Below the pieces are notes generated by a model that was not told the origin of the DNA, searched no databases, and saw only the letters and a program-made list of their open reading frames with translations. DNA of 64,000 nucleotides from Ruegeria sp. TM1040 (lineage in GTDB: Bacteria > Pseudomonadota > Alphaproteobacteria > Rhodobacterales > Rhodobacteraceae), in the NCBI RefSeq assembly GCF_000014065.1, contig NC_008043.1:62001-126000 (forward strand), written 5' to 3'. The translations under genes and the position numbers were made by a program. Of the stretch, positions 1 through 8,241 are shown piece after piece. The first letter of the stretch is position 1; every line of letters begins with the position of its first letter.

Positions 1-116
1 GTGTCGCCGCTAGCCGTCTTGGTGCACCTGACCTCCCTGCCCCCGCGCCGCTCTATCTGCGCGATGCCGACGCGGCCCCCTCGCGCGAGCAGCCGCCCGC
101 CCTTCTTAATGACTGA
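1..116 (+). CDS. tsaB: TsaB C-terminus (partial, runs off left edge)
   Basis: Only the last 37 codons are present, read in the frame starting at base 3 and ending at TGA 114-116. The end contains APLYLRDADAA, the usual C-terminal pattern of TsaB, the inactive Kae1/TsaD paralogue that forms the complex making N6-threonylcarbamoyladenosine on ANN-decoding tRNAs. The next gene begins three bases later and is a RimI-type acetyltransferase, and tsaB-rimI is a common bacterial pair. The fragment is short, so the call depends on this motif and on the neighbour. Confidence 0.7.
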   Translation, partial: VAASRLGAPDLPAPAPLYLRDADAAPSREQPPALLND

Positions 117-119
117 TCC

Positions 120-554
120 ATGACGGACAGCACCATGGATGACAGCCCCGCAGCGCTTGCCGCGACACATCGCGCCGCCTTTACGCAGTCCCGCCCCTGG
201 ACGGAAGCTGAGTTTGGCGACCTTCTGTCGGATCGTTTCACATATCTGACCGGGGATGCGCGCGCCTTTGCCGTGGTGCGTGAAATCGCGGGCGAGGCAG
301 AGCTGCTCACCATCGCAACGCATCCGGATGAACAGCGACAGGGCCATGGGCGCAAGATCATGCAGATGTGGATGCATAACGCAGCGACACGCGGCGCCAC
401 AGACGCTTTTCTTGAGGTCGCACAAGACAACCTTGCCGCGCAAGCGCTATACTCGGCTTGCGGATTCGGCCTTGTCGGGATTCGAAAGGCCTATTATCCG
501 CGACCAGAAGCTGAAGCGGCGGATGCCTTGCTCATGAAACGGGAACTTCCTTAA
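120..554 (+). CDS. rimI: RimI-type GNAT N-acetyltransferase
   Basis: A 144-residue GNAT protein. RimI acetylates the N-terminal alanine of ribosomal protein S18 with acetyl-CoA. The acetyl-CoA binding motif A is visible as ATHPDEQRQGHGRKIM at about residues 65-80 (the Q/RxxGxG/A signature), followed by FLEVAQDNLAAQALYSACGF, the conserved RimI stretch with the Asn and Tyr near the active site. The length is normal for RimI. It begins three bases after tsaB, so it is probably co-transcribed and may be translationally coupled. Another GNAT of unknown substrate remains possible, but the position after tsaB supports RimI. Confidence 0.85.
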   Translation: MTDSTMDDSPAALAATHRAAFTQSRPWTEAEFGDLLSDRFTYLTGDARAFAVVREIAGEAELLTIATHPDEQRQGHGRKIMQMWMHNAATRGATDAFLEVAQDNLAAQALYSACGFGLVGIRKAYYPRPEAEAADALLMKRELP

Positions 555-690
555 CGGAAATTCACATTTTTAGACCGGCTGGTCAAAAATATGTTGACCC
601 CGGGCATGCGCAACAGGCTAAATCGCTCCACCTTTTTGAACGGACATGCCCGCGATGCGGGGTAAGAAAGAAAAAACTGGGAGTATCTGA

Positions 691-1686
691 ATGACCCTGA
701 TGAAATCGCTCATGGGCGCTGCTGCCGCAGTTGCGCTGACCGCAGGTAGCGCACTGGCAAACCCGGCTGTGATCTTCGACCTTGGTGGCAAGTTCGACAA
801 ATCCTTTAACGAAGCGGCCTATAACGGCGCGCAGCGTTGGGCGGATGAGACCGGCGGCAAGTACCTCGAGATTGAAATGAAGTCCGAAGCCCAGCGGGAA
901 CAGGCGCTGCGCCGTTTTGCTGAATCCGGTGCCAACCCGATCATCACCACCGGCTTCGCCATGAGCGCGCCGCTGGAAGAAGTGGCCGGCGACTACCCTG
1001 ACACCAAATTCGTCACCATCGACGGTTGGGTCGACGCGCCCAACGTCCACGTTGTGAGCTTCTCCGAGCACGAAGGCTCCTTCCTCGTGGGCATGCTGGC
1101 GGCGGAAGCCTCCAAGTCCGGCACCGTGGGCTTCATCGGTGGTATGGACGTGCCGCTGATCCGCAAATTTGCCTGCGGCTACGCGCAGGGCGTGAAGGCC
1201 GTGAACCCCGATGCGACCATCATCTCCAACATGACCGGAACCACCCCGGCAGCCTGGAATGACCCGGTCAAAGGCTCCGAGCTGACCAAAGCGCAGATTT
1301 CTCAGGGCGCGGACGTGGTTTACGCGGCTGCGGGCGGCACCGGCGTTGGCGTTCTGCAAACCGCAGCAGATGAGGGCATCCTCTCCATCGGTGTGGACAG
1401 CAACCAGAACCACCTGCACCCGGGCAAGGTTCTCACCTCCATGCTCAAGCGCGTGGACGTGGCCGTCTATGAAATCCTGAAAGCTGGCGAAGATCTCGAA
1501 ATCGGCAAGGTCACCCTTGACCTCTCCGACAACGGTGTTGGCTATGCAATGGATGAAAACAACGCCGAGCTGGTCACCGCAGAGATGCAGGCCGCGGTGG
1601 AAGATGCCAAAGCAAAGATCATTTCCGGCGAGCTCAAAGTTCACAACTACACCAGCGACGACAGCTGCCCGGTTCTGAACTTCTGA
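691..1686 (+). CDS. BMP family ABC transporter substrate-binding protein
   Basis: A 331-residue periplasmic binding protein of the basic membrane protein/Med family, whose characterised members bind purine nucleosides. A Sec signal peptide covers about residues 1-23 (hydrophobic core, cleavage after SALA). The mature protein shows family patterns such as FDLGGKFDKSFNE near the N-terminus and FIGGMDVPLI in the middle. A GGGAG ribosome site lies about 10 bases before the ATG. It is the first gene of an importer with a double-ATPase gene and two permeases downstream. A terminator-like hairpin separates it from the ATPase gene, the usual way to make more binding protein than membrane components. 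Substrate inferred from family only. Confidence 0.9.
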   Translation: MTLMKSLMGAAAAVALTAGSALANPAVIFDLGGKFDKSFNEAAYNGAQRWADETGGKYLEIEMKSEAQREQALRRFAESGANPIITTGFAMSAPLEEVAGDYPDTKFVTIDGWVDAPNVHVVSFSEHEGSFLVGMLAAEASKSGTVGFIGGMDVPLIRKFACGYAQGVKAVNPDATIISNMTGTTPAAWNDPVKGSELTKAQISQGADVVYAAAGGTGVGVLQTAADEGILSIGVDSNQNHLHPGKVLTSMLKRVDVAVYEILKAGEDLEIGKVTLDLSDNGVGYAMDENNAELVTAEMQAAVEDAKAKIISGELKVHNYTSDDSCPVLNF

Positions 1687-1749
1687 TCACAGTGATCCGC
1701 ACCTCTCTCCGCCTGGGACATCCCGCGGCGGAGGGGTGTTTGCATATGG

Positions 1750-1790
1750 CCCGGAGGTCGCGTTCCGCGTGCCCTCCGGGTTTGGTTTTT
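1750..1790 (+). terminator. Hairpin with T-tract after the BMP gene (attenuator)
   Basis: Perfect 8-bp arms CCCGGAGG (1750-1757) and CCTCCGGG (1773-1780), followed by TTTGGTTTTT. It lies inside the transport operon, so it probably acts as a partial terminator that lowers expression of the ATPase and permease genes. A weaker stem-loop lies at about 1702-1740. Confidence 0.65.
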
Positions 1791-1875
1791 CCCGTCCCGG
1801 TGTTTCTTAACATGAACATGAAAACCACGCGTTTGCGCACGCGGGGACCGGCGATGAGATGACAGGGGAACCGCG

Positions 1876-3405
1876 ATGACGGCACCAGCAATCGAACTCA
1901 AAGGCATCTCGAAGGCCTTTGGCCCCGTCCAGGCGAACAAGGACATTTCCATCAGCGTTCAGCCCGGCACGATCCATGGGATCATCGGGGAAAACGGCGC
2001 GGGCAAATCCACGCTGATGAGCATTCTTTATGGGTTTTACAAGGCCGACAAAGGCGAGATCTGGATCAAGGGTCAAAAGACCGAGATCCCCGACAGTCAG
2101 GCCGCCATCGCCGCAGGGATCGGCATGGTGTTCCAGCATTTCAAACTGGTCGAGAATTTCACCGTCCTTGAAAACATCGTGCTTGGCGCCGAGGATTCCG
2201 GCCTGCTGATGCCCTCGCTCTCTCGGGCCCGCAAGGAGCTCAAGGAGCTTGAGGAAGAATACGAGCTCTATGTTGATCCCGACAAACGCATCGACGAAAT
2301 CGGCGTTGGCATGCAGCAGCGGGTAGAGATCCTGAAAGCCCTCTACCGCAAGGCAGAGATCCTCATTCTGGACGAACCCACCGGGGTGCTGACCCCGGCC
2401 GAGGCGGATCAGCTGTTTCGCATTCTCGACCGGCTGCGTTCGGAAGGAAAAACCATCATCCTGATCACGCATAAACTGCGTGAAATCATGGAATATACCG
2501 ATACCGTTTCGGTGATGCGCCGTGGCCAGATGACCGCCACCGTAAAGACCGCCGAAAGCAGCCCCGAACAGCTTGCAGAGCTGATGGTGGGCCGTAAGGT
2601 GTTGTTGCGCGTCGATAAAGTCCCCGCCACCCCCGGCAAGCCCATCCTCGAGATCGAGAAACTCTCGGTTGTGGACAGTGCCGGTGTGCAGCGCGTGAAG
2701 GACATTGACCTCACCGTGCGCGCAGGCGAGATCCTCGGCATTGCGGGCGTTGCGGGCAACGGCCAATCCGAACTCCTGGAGGTTCTGGGCGGCATGCGCG
2801 AAGGCACCGGCAATATTCGCGTCAACGGCCAGCCGCTGCCGCTCTCGGGCAAGGGCTCGGATGCGCGCGCGCGCCGCCACGCCGGTATCGCGCATGTCCC
2901 CGAGGATCGCCAGCGCGAAGGCCTGATTATGGATTTCCACGCTTGGGAAAACGTCGCCTTCGGCTATCACCGCGAGGACATCTATAAAAAGGGCCTGCTT
3001 CTGGACAACGCGCGCCTGCGCGCCGACACCGAAGCCAAGATGGAGAAATTCGATGTCCGCCCGCCGAACCCCTGGCTCGCGGCCAAGAGCTTTTCCGGTG
3101 GCAACCAGCAGAAAATCGTTGTGGCCCGTGAAATCGAGCGCAACCCCGACCTGCTGCTAATCGGCCAGCCGACGCGCGGGGTCGATATTGGTGCGATCGA
3201 ATTTATCCACCAGCAGATCGTAGAGCTGCGCGACCAAGGCAAGGCGATCCTGCTGGTCTCGGTAGAGCTTGAGGAAATCCTGTCGCTCAGCGACCGGGTT
3301 GCGGTGATGTTTGACGGTAAGATCATGGGCGAGCGTCCCGCGGATCAGACCGATGAGAAAGAACTCGGCCTGTTGATGGCCGGCGTCGCGGGGGAGGCCG
3401 CGTAA
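1876..3405 (+). CDS. BMP-type ABC transporter double ATPase
   Basis: A 509-residue protein with two ABC domains in tandem, as in the NupA/YufO and RbsA/MglA types. The first domain (about residues 5-240) has Walker A GENGAGKST, Walker B ILILDEPTGVLTP and a non-canonical signature VGMQQRVEI, typical of this family. The second (about 255-500) has a degenerate Walker A (GVAGNGQSE), a good signature FSGGNQQKIVVA, and a Walker B in which LIGQPTRGVD replaces the usual DEPT. One site is therefore probably weak in hydrolysis, as in relatives. It powers uptake with the two permeases that follow; the next gene starts at the base after its stop codon. Confidence 0.92.
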   Translation: MTAPAIELKGISKAFGPVQANKDISISVQPGTIHGIIGENGAGKSTLMSILYGFYKADKGEIWIKGQKTEIPDSQAAIAAGIGMVFQHFKLVENFTVLENIVLGAEDSGLLMPSLSRARKELKELEEEYELYVDPDKRIDEIGVGMQQRVEILKALYRKAEILILDEPTGVLTPAEADQLFRILDRLRSEGKTIILITHKLREIMEYTDTVSVMRRGQMTATVKTAESSPEQLAELMVGRKVLLRVDKVPATPGKPILEIEKLSVVDSAGVQRVKDIDLTVRAGEILGIAGVAGNGQSELLEVLGGMREGTGNIRVNGQPLPLSGKGSDARARRHAGIAHVPEDRQREGLIMDFHAWENVAFGYHREDIYKKGLLLDNARLRADTEAKMEKFDVRPPNPWLAAKSFSGGNQQKIVVAREIERNPDLLLIGQPTRGVDIGAIEFIHQQIVELRDQGKAILLVSVELEEILSLSDRVAVMFDGKIMGERPADQTDEKELGLLMAGVAGEAA

Positions 3406-4500
3406 ATGGAAAAGATGCCTAAATGGGCCGATGTGGTGCTGATCCCTCTGATCAGCCTCCTGTTGGCCGCAGTGATTTCCGCAATCGTGATCCTCTTGAT
3501 CGGAGAAAGCCCGATCGAGGCGCTGAACCTCATGGTGAATGGCGCGCTGGGATCCACCTATGGCTGGGGCTACACGCTCTATTACGCCACCAACTTCCTC
3601 TTTACCGGGCTTGCGGTGGCGGTGGCCGCCCATGCGGGGCTCTTCAACATCGGCGGCGAGGGTCAGGCGATGATTGGCGGACTGGGTCTTGCGCTTGTCT
3701 GCCTCTATATTCCCTTCCCGCATTGGTCGATTGCGCTGATCTTTGCAGCCTTGGGCGCCGGGATCTTTGGCGCCGCCTGGGCAGCGATCCCCGCCTATCT
3801 GCAGGCCAAACGCGGCAGTCACATCGTGATCACCACCATCATGTTCAACTTCATCGCTGCGGCGGTGCTCAACTACATGCTGGTGAATGCCCTGAAACCC
3901 AAGGGCGCGATGGACCCTTCCACCGCGAAATTCCCAGAAAGCGCTCAGCTGCCTTCTCTGCACGAGATCCTCGCGCCCATCGGCATCGAGTTCTCCAAAT
4001 CCGCTCCCGCCAATGTCACGCTCTTTGTGGGCATTGCCGCCTGTATCGTCGTCTGGGGCCTCATCTGGCATACGCCGCTGGGCCACGAAATCCGCGCCCT
4101 CGGCAAATCCGAGCGCGGCGCCGTCTATGCGGGCATCTCGCCGGTGCGCACCGTCATGATCACCATGCTGATCTCCGGCGCGCTCTGCGGCTTGATGGCC
4201 ACCAACAACGTCATGGGCGAGGCTGAGCGCCTGGTGCTGAACGCCACCGAAGGCGCTGGCTTTATCGGTATTGCGGTGGCCCTGATGGGGCGCAACCACC
4301 CGTTTGGGGTCTTCCTCGCGGCGATCCTCTTTGGGTTCCTCTATCAAGGCGGCGCAGAGCTCGCGCTCTGGACCAATATCCCCTCCGAGCTGATCGTGGT
4401 GATTCAGGCGCTTGTGATCCTCTTTACCGGTGCGCTCGACAATATGGTCCGCATGCCGATTGAAAAGATCTTCCTCGCCTTCCGGAAGGAGAACGCCTGA
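3406..4500 (+). CDS. BMP-type ABC transporter permease 1
   Basis: A 364-residue inner-membrane permease of the BPD_transp_2 (LivH/RbsC-like) superfamily, NupP/YufP type. About eight to ten hydrophobic segments are visible, starting at residues 8-30. The motifs GLFNIGGEGQAMIGG (about 80-95) and GLGFIGIAVALMGR-like GFIGIAVALMGRNHPFG (about 285-300) are diagnostic of this family. The ATG directly abuts the ATPase stop codon, and its own stop overlaps the next start by one base, so the three genes should be translationally coupled. It forms the heteromeric membrane channel with the next gene product. Confidence 0.92.
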   Translation: MEKMPKWADVVLIPLISLLLAAVISAIVILLIGESPIEALNLMVNGALGSTYGWGYTLYYATNFLFTGLAVAVAAHAGLFNIGGEGQAMIGGLGLALVCLYIPFPHWSIALIFAALGAGIFGAAWAAIPAYLQAKRGSHIVITTIMFNFIAAAVLNYMLVNALKPKGAMDPSTAKFPESAQLPSLHEILAPIGIEFSKSAPANVTLFVGIAACIVVWGLIWHTPLGHEIRALGKSERGAVYAGISPVRTVMITMLISGALCGLMATNNVMGEAERLVLNATEGAGFIGIAVALMGRNHPFGVFLAAILFGFLYQGGAELALWTNIPSELIVVIQALVILFTGALDNMVRMPIEKIFLAFRKENA

Positions 4501-5507
4501 TGGATTTCCTGACACTCATTCAGGTGTTTGACAGCACCGTTCGCATGGCGACCCCGCTACTGCTGGCCTGTCTTGCGGGTCTCTTCTCCGAACGCGCAGG
4601 CATTTTCGACATCGGCCTTGAGGGCAAGATGCTGATGGCGGCGTTTTTCTCCGCTGCGGTTGCGGCCGTTACCGGCAACGTCTGGCTGGGCCTTCTGGCC
4701 GGGATTGGCGCGTCGCTGCTGCTCTCGGGGCTGCATGGACTGGCCTCGATCACCTTCCGGGGCAATCAGCTGATCTCGGGTGTAGCGCTCAACTTCCTCG
4801 CCTCCGGCCTGACCGTATTGATCGCCGAAAGCTGGTTCCGCCAGGGGGGCCGCACGCCGTCGCTCTTGACCGAAGGTCGTTTCAACGGGATTGAACTGCC
4901 CTTTGCCATCGGCCCTTCGGACGCCGAGGCCGCCGGGCGCCCCCTGAGCGAAATGATCGCCGAAGCCAATGTGATCCAGCAGATCTGGTCCGAGTTGATC
5001 TCCGGTCATTCCATTCTGGTTTATGTGGCCGTCCTGATGGTGCCGCTGACGTGGTGGGTTCTGTTTCGCACGCGGTTTGGCCTGCGCCTGCGCGCGGTGG
5101 GGGAAAACCCGGCCGCCGTCGACACCGCAGGTGTGTCGGTGCGCAGCCTGCGCTTTGCCGCCATTGGCATCGCGGGCGTGCTCTGCGGTATCGCCGGGGC
5201 CTATCTCGCCACCGGCCTGCAGGCGGGCTTTGTCAAGGAAATGACCTCCGGGCGGGGATATATCGCGCTGGCCGCGCTGATCTTTGCCAAATGGCGCCCC
5301 TGGCACGCGCTTGGCGCCTGTCTGCTGTTTGGTCTGTTGCAAGCGGTCGCTCTGCGGTTCCAGAGCATCCAGCTTGGCGGGGTTTCGATCCCGGTGCAGG
5401 TCATGGATGCCCTGCCCTATGTGCTGACCGTTGTGATCCTTGCTGGTTTTGTCGGCAAGGCAATCCCGCCGCGCGCCGGGGGTCAGCCCTATGTAAAGGA
5501 ACGCTAA
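4500..5507 (+). CDS. BMP-type ABC transporter permease 2
   Basis: A 335-residue permease, NupQ/YufQ type, partner of the preceding gene. It has the same diagnostic motif in the form GIFDIGLEGKMLMAAFFSA at about residues 37-55 and the ALAALIFAKWRPWHALGACLLFG-type segment near residues 255-280 (key residues A, F, W, P). The start ATG shares one base with the upstream TGA. Hydrophobic segments cover most of the length. It ends the operon: a strong intrinsic terminator follows 40 bases later. Confidence 0.92.
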   Translation: MDFLTLIQVFDSTVRMATPLLLACLAGLFSERAGIFDIGLEGKMLMAAFFSAAVAAVTGNVWLGLLAGIGASLLLSGLHGLASITFRGNQLISGVALNFLASGLTVLIAESWFRQGGRTPSLLTEGRFNGIELPFAIGPSDAEAAGRPLSEMIAEANVIQQIWSELISGHSILVYVAVLMVPLTWWVLFRTRFGLRLRAVGENPAAVDTAGVSVRSLRFAAIGIAGVLCGIAGAYLATGLQAGFVKEMTSGRGYIALAALIFAKWRPWHALGACLLFGLLQAVALRFQSIQLGGVSIPVQVMDALPYVLTVVILAGFVGKAIPPRAGGQPYVKER

Positions 5508-5547
5508 AGGCTTCTGTCCAAAGCACATCCTTTCAGTCATCCTGTAG

Positions 5548-5584
5548 CACCCCCGCCTCAGTCCTGAGCGCGGGGGTGTTTTTT
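5548..5584 (+). terminator. Intrinsic terminator of the BMP-type ABC operon
   Basis: Perfect 9-bp stem CACCCCCGC (5548-5556) with GCGGGGGTG (5570-5578), followed by a run of six T. Directly after the last permease gene. Confidence 0.92.
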
Positions 5585-5703
5585 CGGCTCTGGGCGGTCG
5601 CTTTCAAAATCAGCCTGTTCTATGGTCAATGCAACTCCGTCCCATGGGGTGCCGCGTTGCAGCATGCCCATGCCCATCCGCCAGCAGAAGACGCCCCAGG
5701 GAT

Positions 5704-6621
5704 ATGAATATTTACCTCCCCATCGCCGAAGTGGCCGTGAATGCGTTCCTGATTCTGGGACTGGGTGGCATGGTTGGGGTGCTGTCCGGCATGTTTGGGG
5801 TCGGCGGCGGGTTCCTTCTGACGCCGCTTTTGTTCTTTATCGGCATCCCGCCAGCGGTTGCCGTGGCCACTGGCGCCAATCAGATCGTGGCCTCTTCGGT
5901 GTCTGGCGTTCTGGCACATCTGCGTCGCCGCACCGTAGACCTCAAGATGGGAGCCGTGCTGCAACTCGGGGGTCTCATCGGCGCGGGATTAGGCGTTGCG
6001 ATTTTCAATTATCTGAAGTCGCTGGGGCAAATCGATCTCTTTGTGACGCTCTGCTATGTGGTTTTCCTCGGGATAGTCGGCGGTCTCATGTTCATCGAGA
6101 GCGTAAACGCCCTGCGCAAATCCAAACGCGGCGGCGCGCCCAAACGCCGCCAGCGCGGCTGGGTTCATAGCCTGCCCTTCAAGATGCGCTTTCGCACGTC
6201 CGGGCTCTATATCTCTGTGCTCCCACCTGTCGCCGTCGGGCTCTTTGTGGGGATGCTCACCGCGATCATGGGGGTCGGTGGCGGCTTCATCATGGTGCCT
6301 GCGATGATCTACCTCTTGGGCATGCCAACCAAGGTTGTGGTCGGCACCTCGCTGTTCCAGATCATCACCGTGACCGCAGCCACCACCATGATGCACGCGG
6401 TCACCAACCAGACCGTCGACATCGTGCTCGCAGTCCTTCTGCTGATCGGCGGCGTGGTGGGCGCGCAATTTGGTACCCGCATCGGCATGCTCCTCAAGGC
6501 CGAACAACTGCGCATTCTTCTTGCGCTCTTGGTGCTCCTTGTCTGCGGCAAGCTGGCGCTGGATCTCCTGTTGGAACCAAGCGAGCTGTACTCGCTCAGC
6601 CCGCTCCGGGAGGTCCGCTGA
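5704..6621 (+). CDS. TauE/SafE family sulfite/organosulfonate exporter
   Basis: A 305-residue inner-membrane protein of the TauE/SafE (DUF81) family, thought to export sulfite or related anions. Two homologous halves each carry the family motif: GMFGVGGGFLLTPLLFFIG near residues 30-50 and AIMGVGGGFIMVPAMIYLLG near residues 190-210. About eight membrane segments are visible. The reading frame extends upstream to 5629, but that stretch is Arg/Pro/Cys-rich and unlike the family, so the ATG at 5704 (MNIYLPIAE) is preferred. The stop overlaps the next ATG by one base, coupling it to the TIGR02186 gene. Transported anion not shown by the sequence. Confidence 0.88.
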   Translation: MNIYLPIAEVAVNAFLILGLGGMVGVLSGMFGVGGGFLLTPLLFFIGIPPAVAVATGANQIVASSVSGVLAHLRRRTVDLKMGAVLQLGGLIGAGLGVAIFNYLKSLGQIDLFVTLCYVVFLGIVGGLMFIESVNALRKSKRGGAPKRRQRGWVHSLPFKMRFRTSGLYISVLPPVAVGLFVGMLTAIMGVGGGFIMVPAMIYLLGMPTKVVVGTSLFQIITVTAATTMMHAVTNQTVDIVLAVLLLIGGVVGAQFGTRIGMLLKAEQLRILLALLVLLVCGKLALDLLLEPSELYSLSPLREVR

Positions 6622-7388
6622 TGTCCCTTCTGCGTCTGATCTCCTTTACGATATGTGCCACGCTCTCTGCTTTGGCCGCCACTGCCGAAGAGGTGGTGCT
6701 CGGCCTCAGTCAGGATCGTGTCGCCATCACCGCGACCTTTGATGGCTCGGAAATCCTGATCTTTGGCGCTGTGAAACGCGAAAGCCCCATCGCCACCGAA
6801 GCCCCGCTTGAGGTGGTCGTCACCGTCGCAGGTCCAAGCGAAACCGTGCTGGTGCGCCGCAAGGACCGCGAGTTGGGCATCTGGGTCAATACCGAGGCCG
6901 TCACCGTCGACTCCGCGCCGAGCTTTTATGCCGTCGCCACCTCAGCCCCGTTTTCCGAGGCCCTCAGTGACACAGAAGATCTACGCCACAAGATCTCCAT
7001 CAACCGTGCCATCCGATCCGTGGGGGCAACGGTCGAGGGCGCGCAGAGCTTTACAGACGCGTTGATGCGGATCCGCGAGGAAAAGGGGCTCTACTCCTTG
7101 CAGGAAAACACCGTTGCAGTGGACGAACAGACCCTGTTCCGCACTGCGTTGCGCATGCCGGCAGACCTGATCGAAGGCCACTACCGGACCCGGATTTTCC
7201 TCACCCGCGCCGGGCGGGTGGTGTCGCAATACGAGACGGTGATCGAGGTCAACAAGGTCGGGATGGAGCGGTTCCTGTTCAACCTGTCGCGCGAACAGCC
7301 TGCAATTTACGGCCTACTGGCACTTGTGATCGCGGTGGTCTCGGGCTGGGGCGCGGCGGCCGGGTTCCAGCTCCTGCGCGCACGCTGA
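6621..7388 (+). CDS. TIGR02186 family protein, partner of the TauE/SafE exporter
   Basis: A 255-residue protein of the alphaproteobacterial TIGR02186 family, function unknown. An N-terminal signal sequence (about residues 1-22, ending AATA) is followed by EEVVLGLSQDRVAITATFDG, the family start, then a periplasmic beta-rich region and one C-terminal membrane helix (about residues 230-252, GLLALVIAVVSGWGAAAGF). It is therefore probably anchored in the inner membrane with its bulk in the periplasm. It overlaps the exporter by one base, and in this family adjacency to TauE/SafE is usual, which suggests an accessory subunit. No enzyme motif is seen. Confidence 0.8.
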   Translation: MSLLRLISFTICATLSALAATAEEVVLGLSQDRVAITATFDGSEILIFGAVKRESPIATEAPLEVVVTVAGPSETVLVRRKDRELGIWVNTEAVTVDSAPSFYAVATSAPFSEALSDTEDLRHKISINRAIRSVGATVEGAQSFTDALMRIREEKGLYSLQENTVAVDEQTLFRTALRMPADLIEGHYRTRIFLTRAGRVVSQYETVIEVNKVGMERFLFNLSREQPAIYGLLALVIAVVSGWGAAAGFQLLRAR

Positions 7389-7401
7389 GGCGGACGCAAC
7401 C

Positions 7402-7423
7402 GCGCCGCGCGTCAGCGCGGCGC
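7402..7423. other. GC-rich hairpin between convergent genes
   Basis: Perfect 9-bp arms GCGCCGCGC (7402-7410) and GCGCGGCGC (7415-7423) with a GTCA loop, in the gap between the TIGR02186 gene and the oppositely oriented dehydrogenase. There is no T-tract, so intrinsic termination is uncertain. Confidence 0.4.
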
Positions 7424-7503
7424 CCGGCCCAACCAGAGGCCATGTGCCACAAGGCGCAGGGCAAATGGGCGGGAGCCTCCCCGCCCCGGATTCACACCAG
7501 AGG

Positions 7504-8241
7504 TCAGCCGCGCCCGATATAGGGCATCTTGGTCGCCATCACGGTCATGAACTGCACATTGGCCTCCAGTGGCAACTCCGCCATATGCAGCACTGATCGC
7601 GCCGCATCGCCCACGTCAAAGGAGTCCATCGGCGGCGCCTCGGGATTGGCCTCGGCCATGCGCTGCGCCAGATCTGCAACCATCGGCGTGCGGGCATTGC
7701 CGATATCGATCTGCCCACAGGCAATGTCATAGGCCCGCCCATCCAGAGACAGCGATTTGGTAAGCCCGGTGATCGCAGCCTTTGTCGCCGCATAAGGCAC
7801 GGTGCCCGGGCGCGGCACATGGGCGGCGATGGAGCCATTGTTGATGATCCGTCCCCCCCGCGGGGTTTGATGGCGCATGCGGGCAAATGCGGCCCGCGCG
7901 CTCAGGAACATCCCGTTGAGGTTCACATTCACCGCCGCAAACCAATCCTCCAGCGCGATTTCATCGATGGTGCCCGGCGGGGTGAAAATCCCCGCATTGT
8001 TGAACAAGACATCGATCCGCCCTGCCTCGGTGCAGAAGCGATCAAATGCAGCCTCTACGGCGGCGGGGTCGGTCACATCTGCAGGCAGCACCACGGCACA
8101 GCGTTGACCCTCGGCGACCTCCGCCAGTTTCTCCACGCGCCGTGCCAAGAGACCGACCATCCAGCCCTCCGCCAAGAACAGCTCCGCGACCGCCCGGCCG
8201 ATACCGGAACTCGCGCCGGTGACGAGAATGGATTTTGTCAT
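7504..8241 (-). CDS. Short-chain dehydrogenase/reductase (SDR)
   Basis: A 245-residue classical SDR, NAD(P)-dependent, substrate unknown. The cofactor loop TGASSGIG is at about residues 8-15, NNAG at about 87-90, and the catalytic Ser-Tyr-Lys set is visible as NNGSIAA (about 138) and PYAATKAA (about 151-155, YxxxK). The ATG at 8241 is chosen because it starts directly before the nucleotide-binding strand and overlaps the upstream helicase stop by four bases (ATGA); a longer frame upstream only reads through the helicase gene. The C-terminal region (MTVMATKMPYIGRG) is common in alphaproteobacterial members. Cytoplasmic. Confidence 0.88.
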   Translation of the reverse strand: MTKSILVTGASSGIGRAVAELFLAEGWMVGLLARRVEKLAEVAEGQRCAVVLPADVTDPAAVEAAFDRFCTEAGRIDVLFNNAGIFTPPGTIDEIALEDWFAAVNVNLNGMFLSARAAFARMRHQTPRGGRIINNGSIAAHVPRPGTVPYAATKAAITGLTKSLSLDGRAYDIACGQIDIGNARTPMVADLAQRMAEANPEAPPMDSFDVGDAARSVLHMAELPLEANVQFMTVMATKMPYIGRG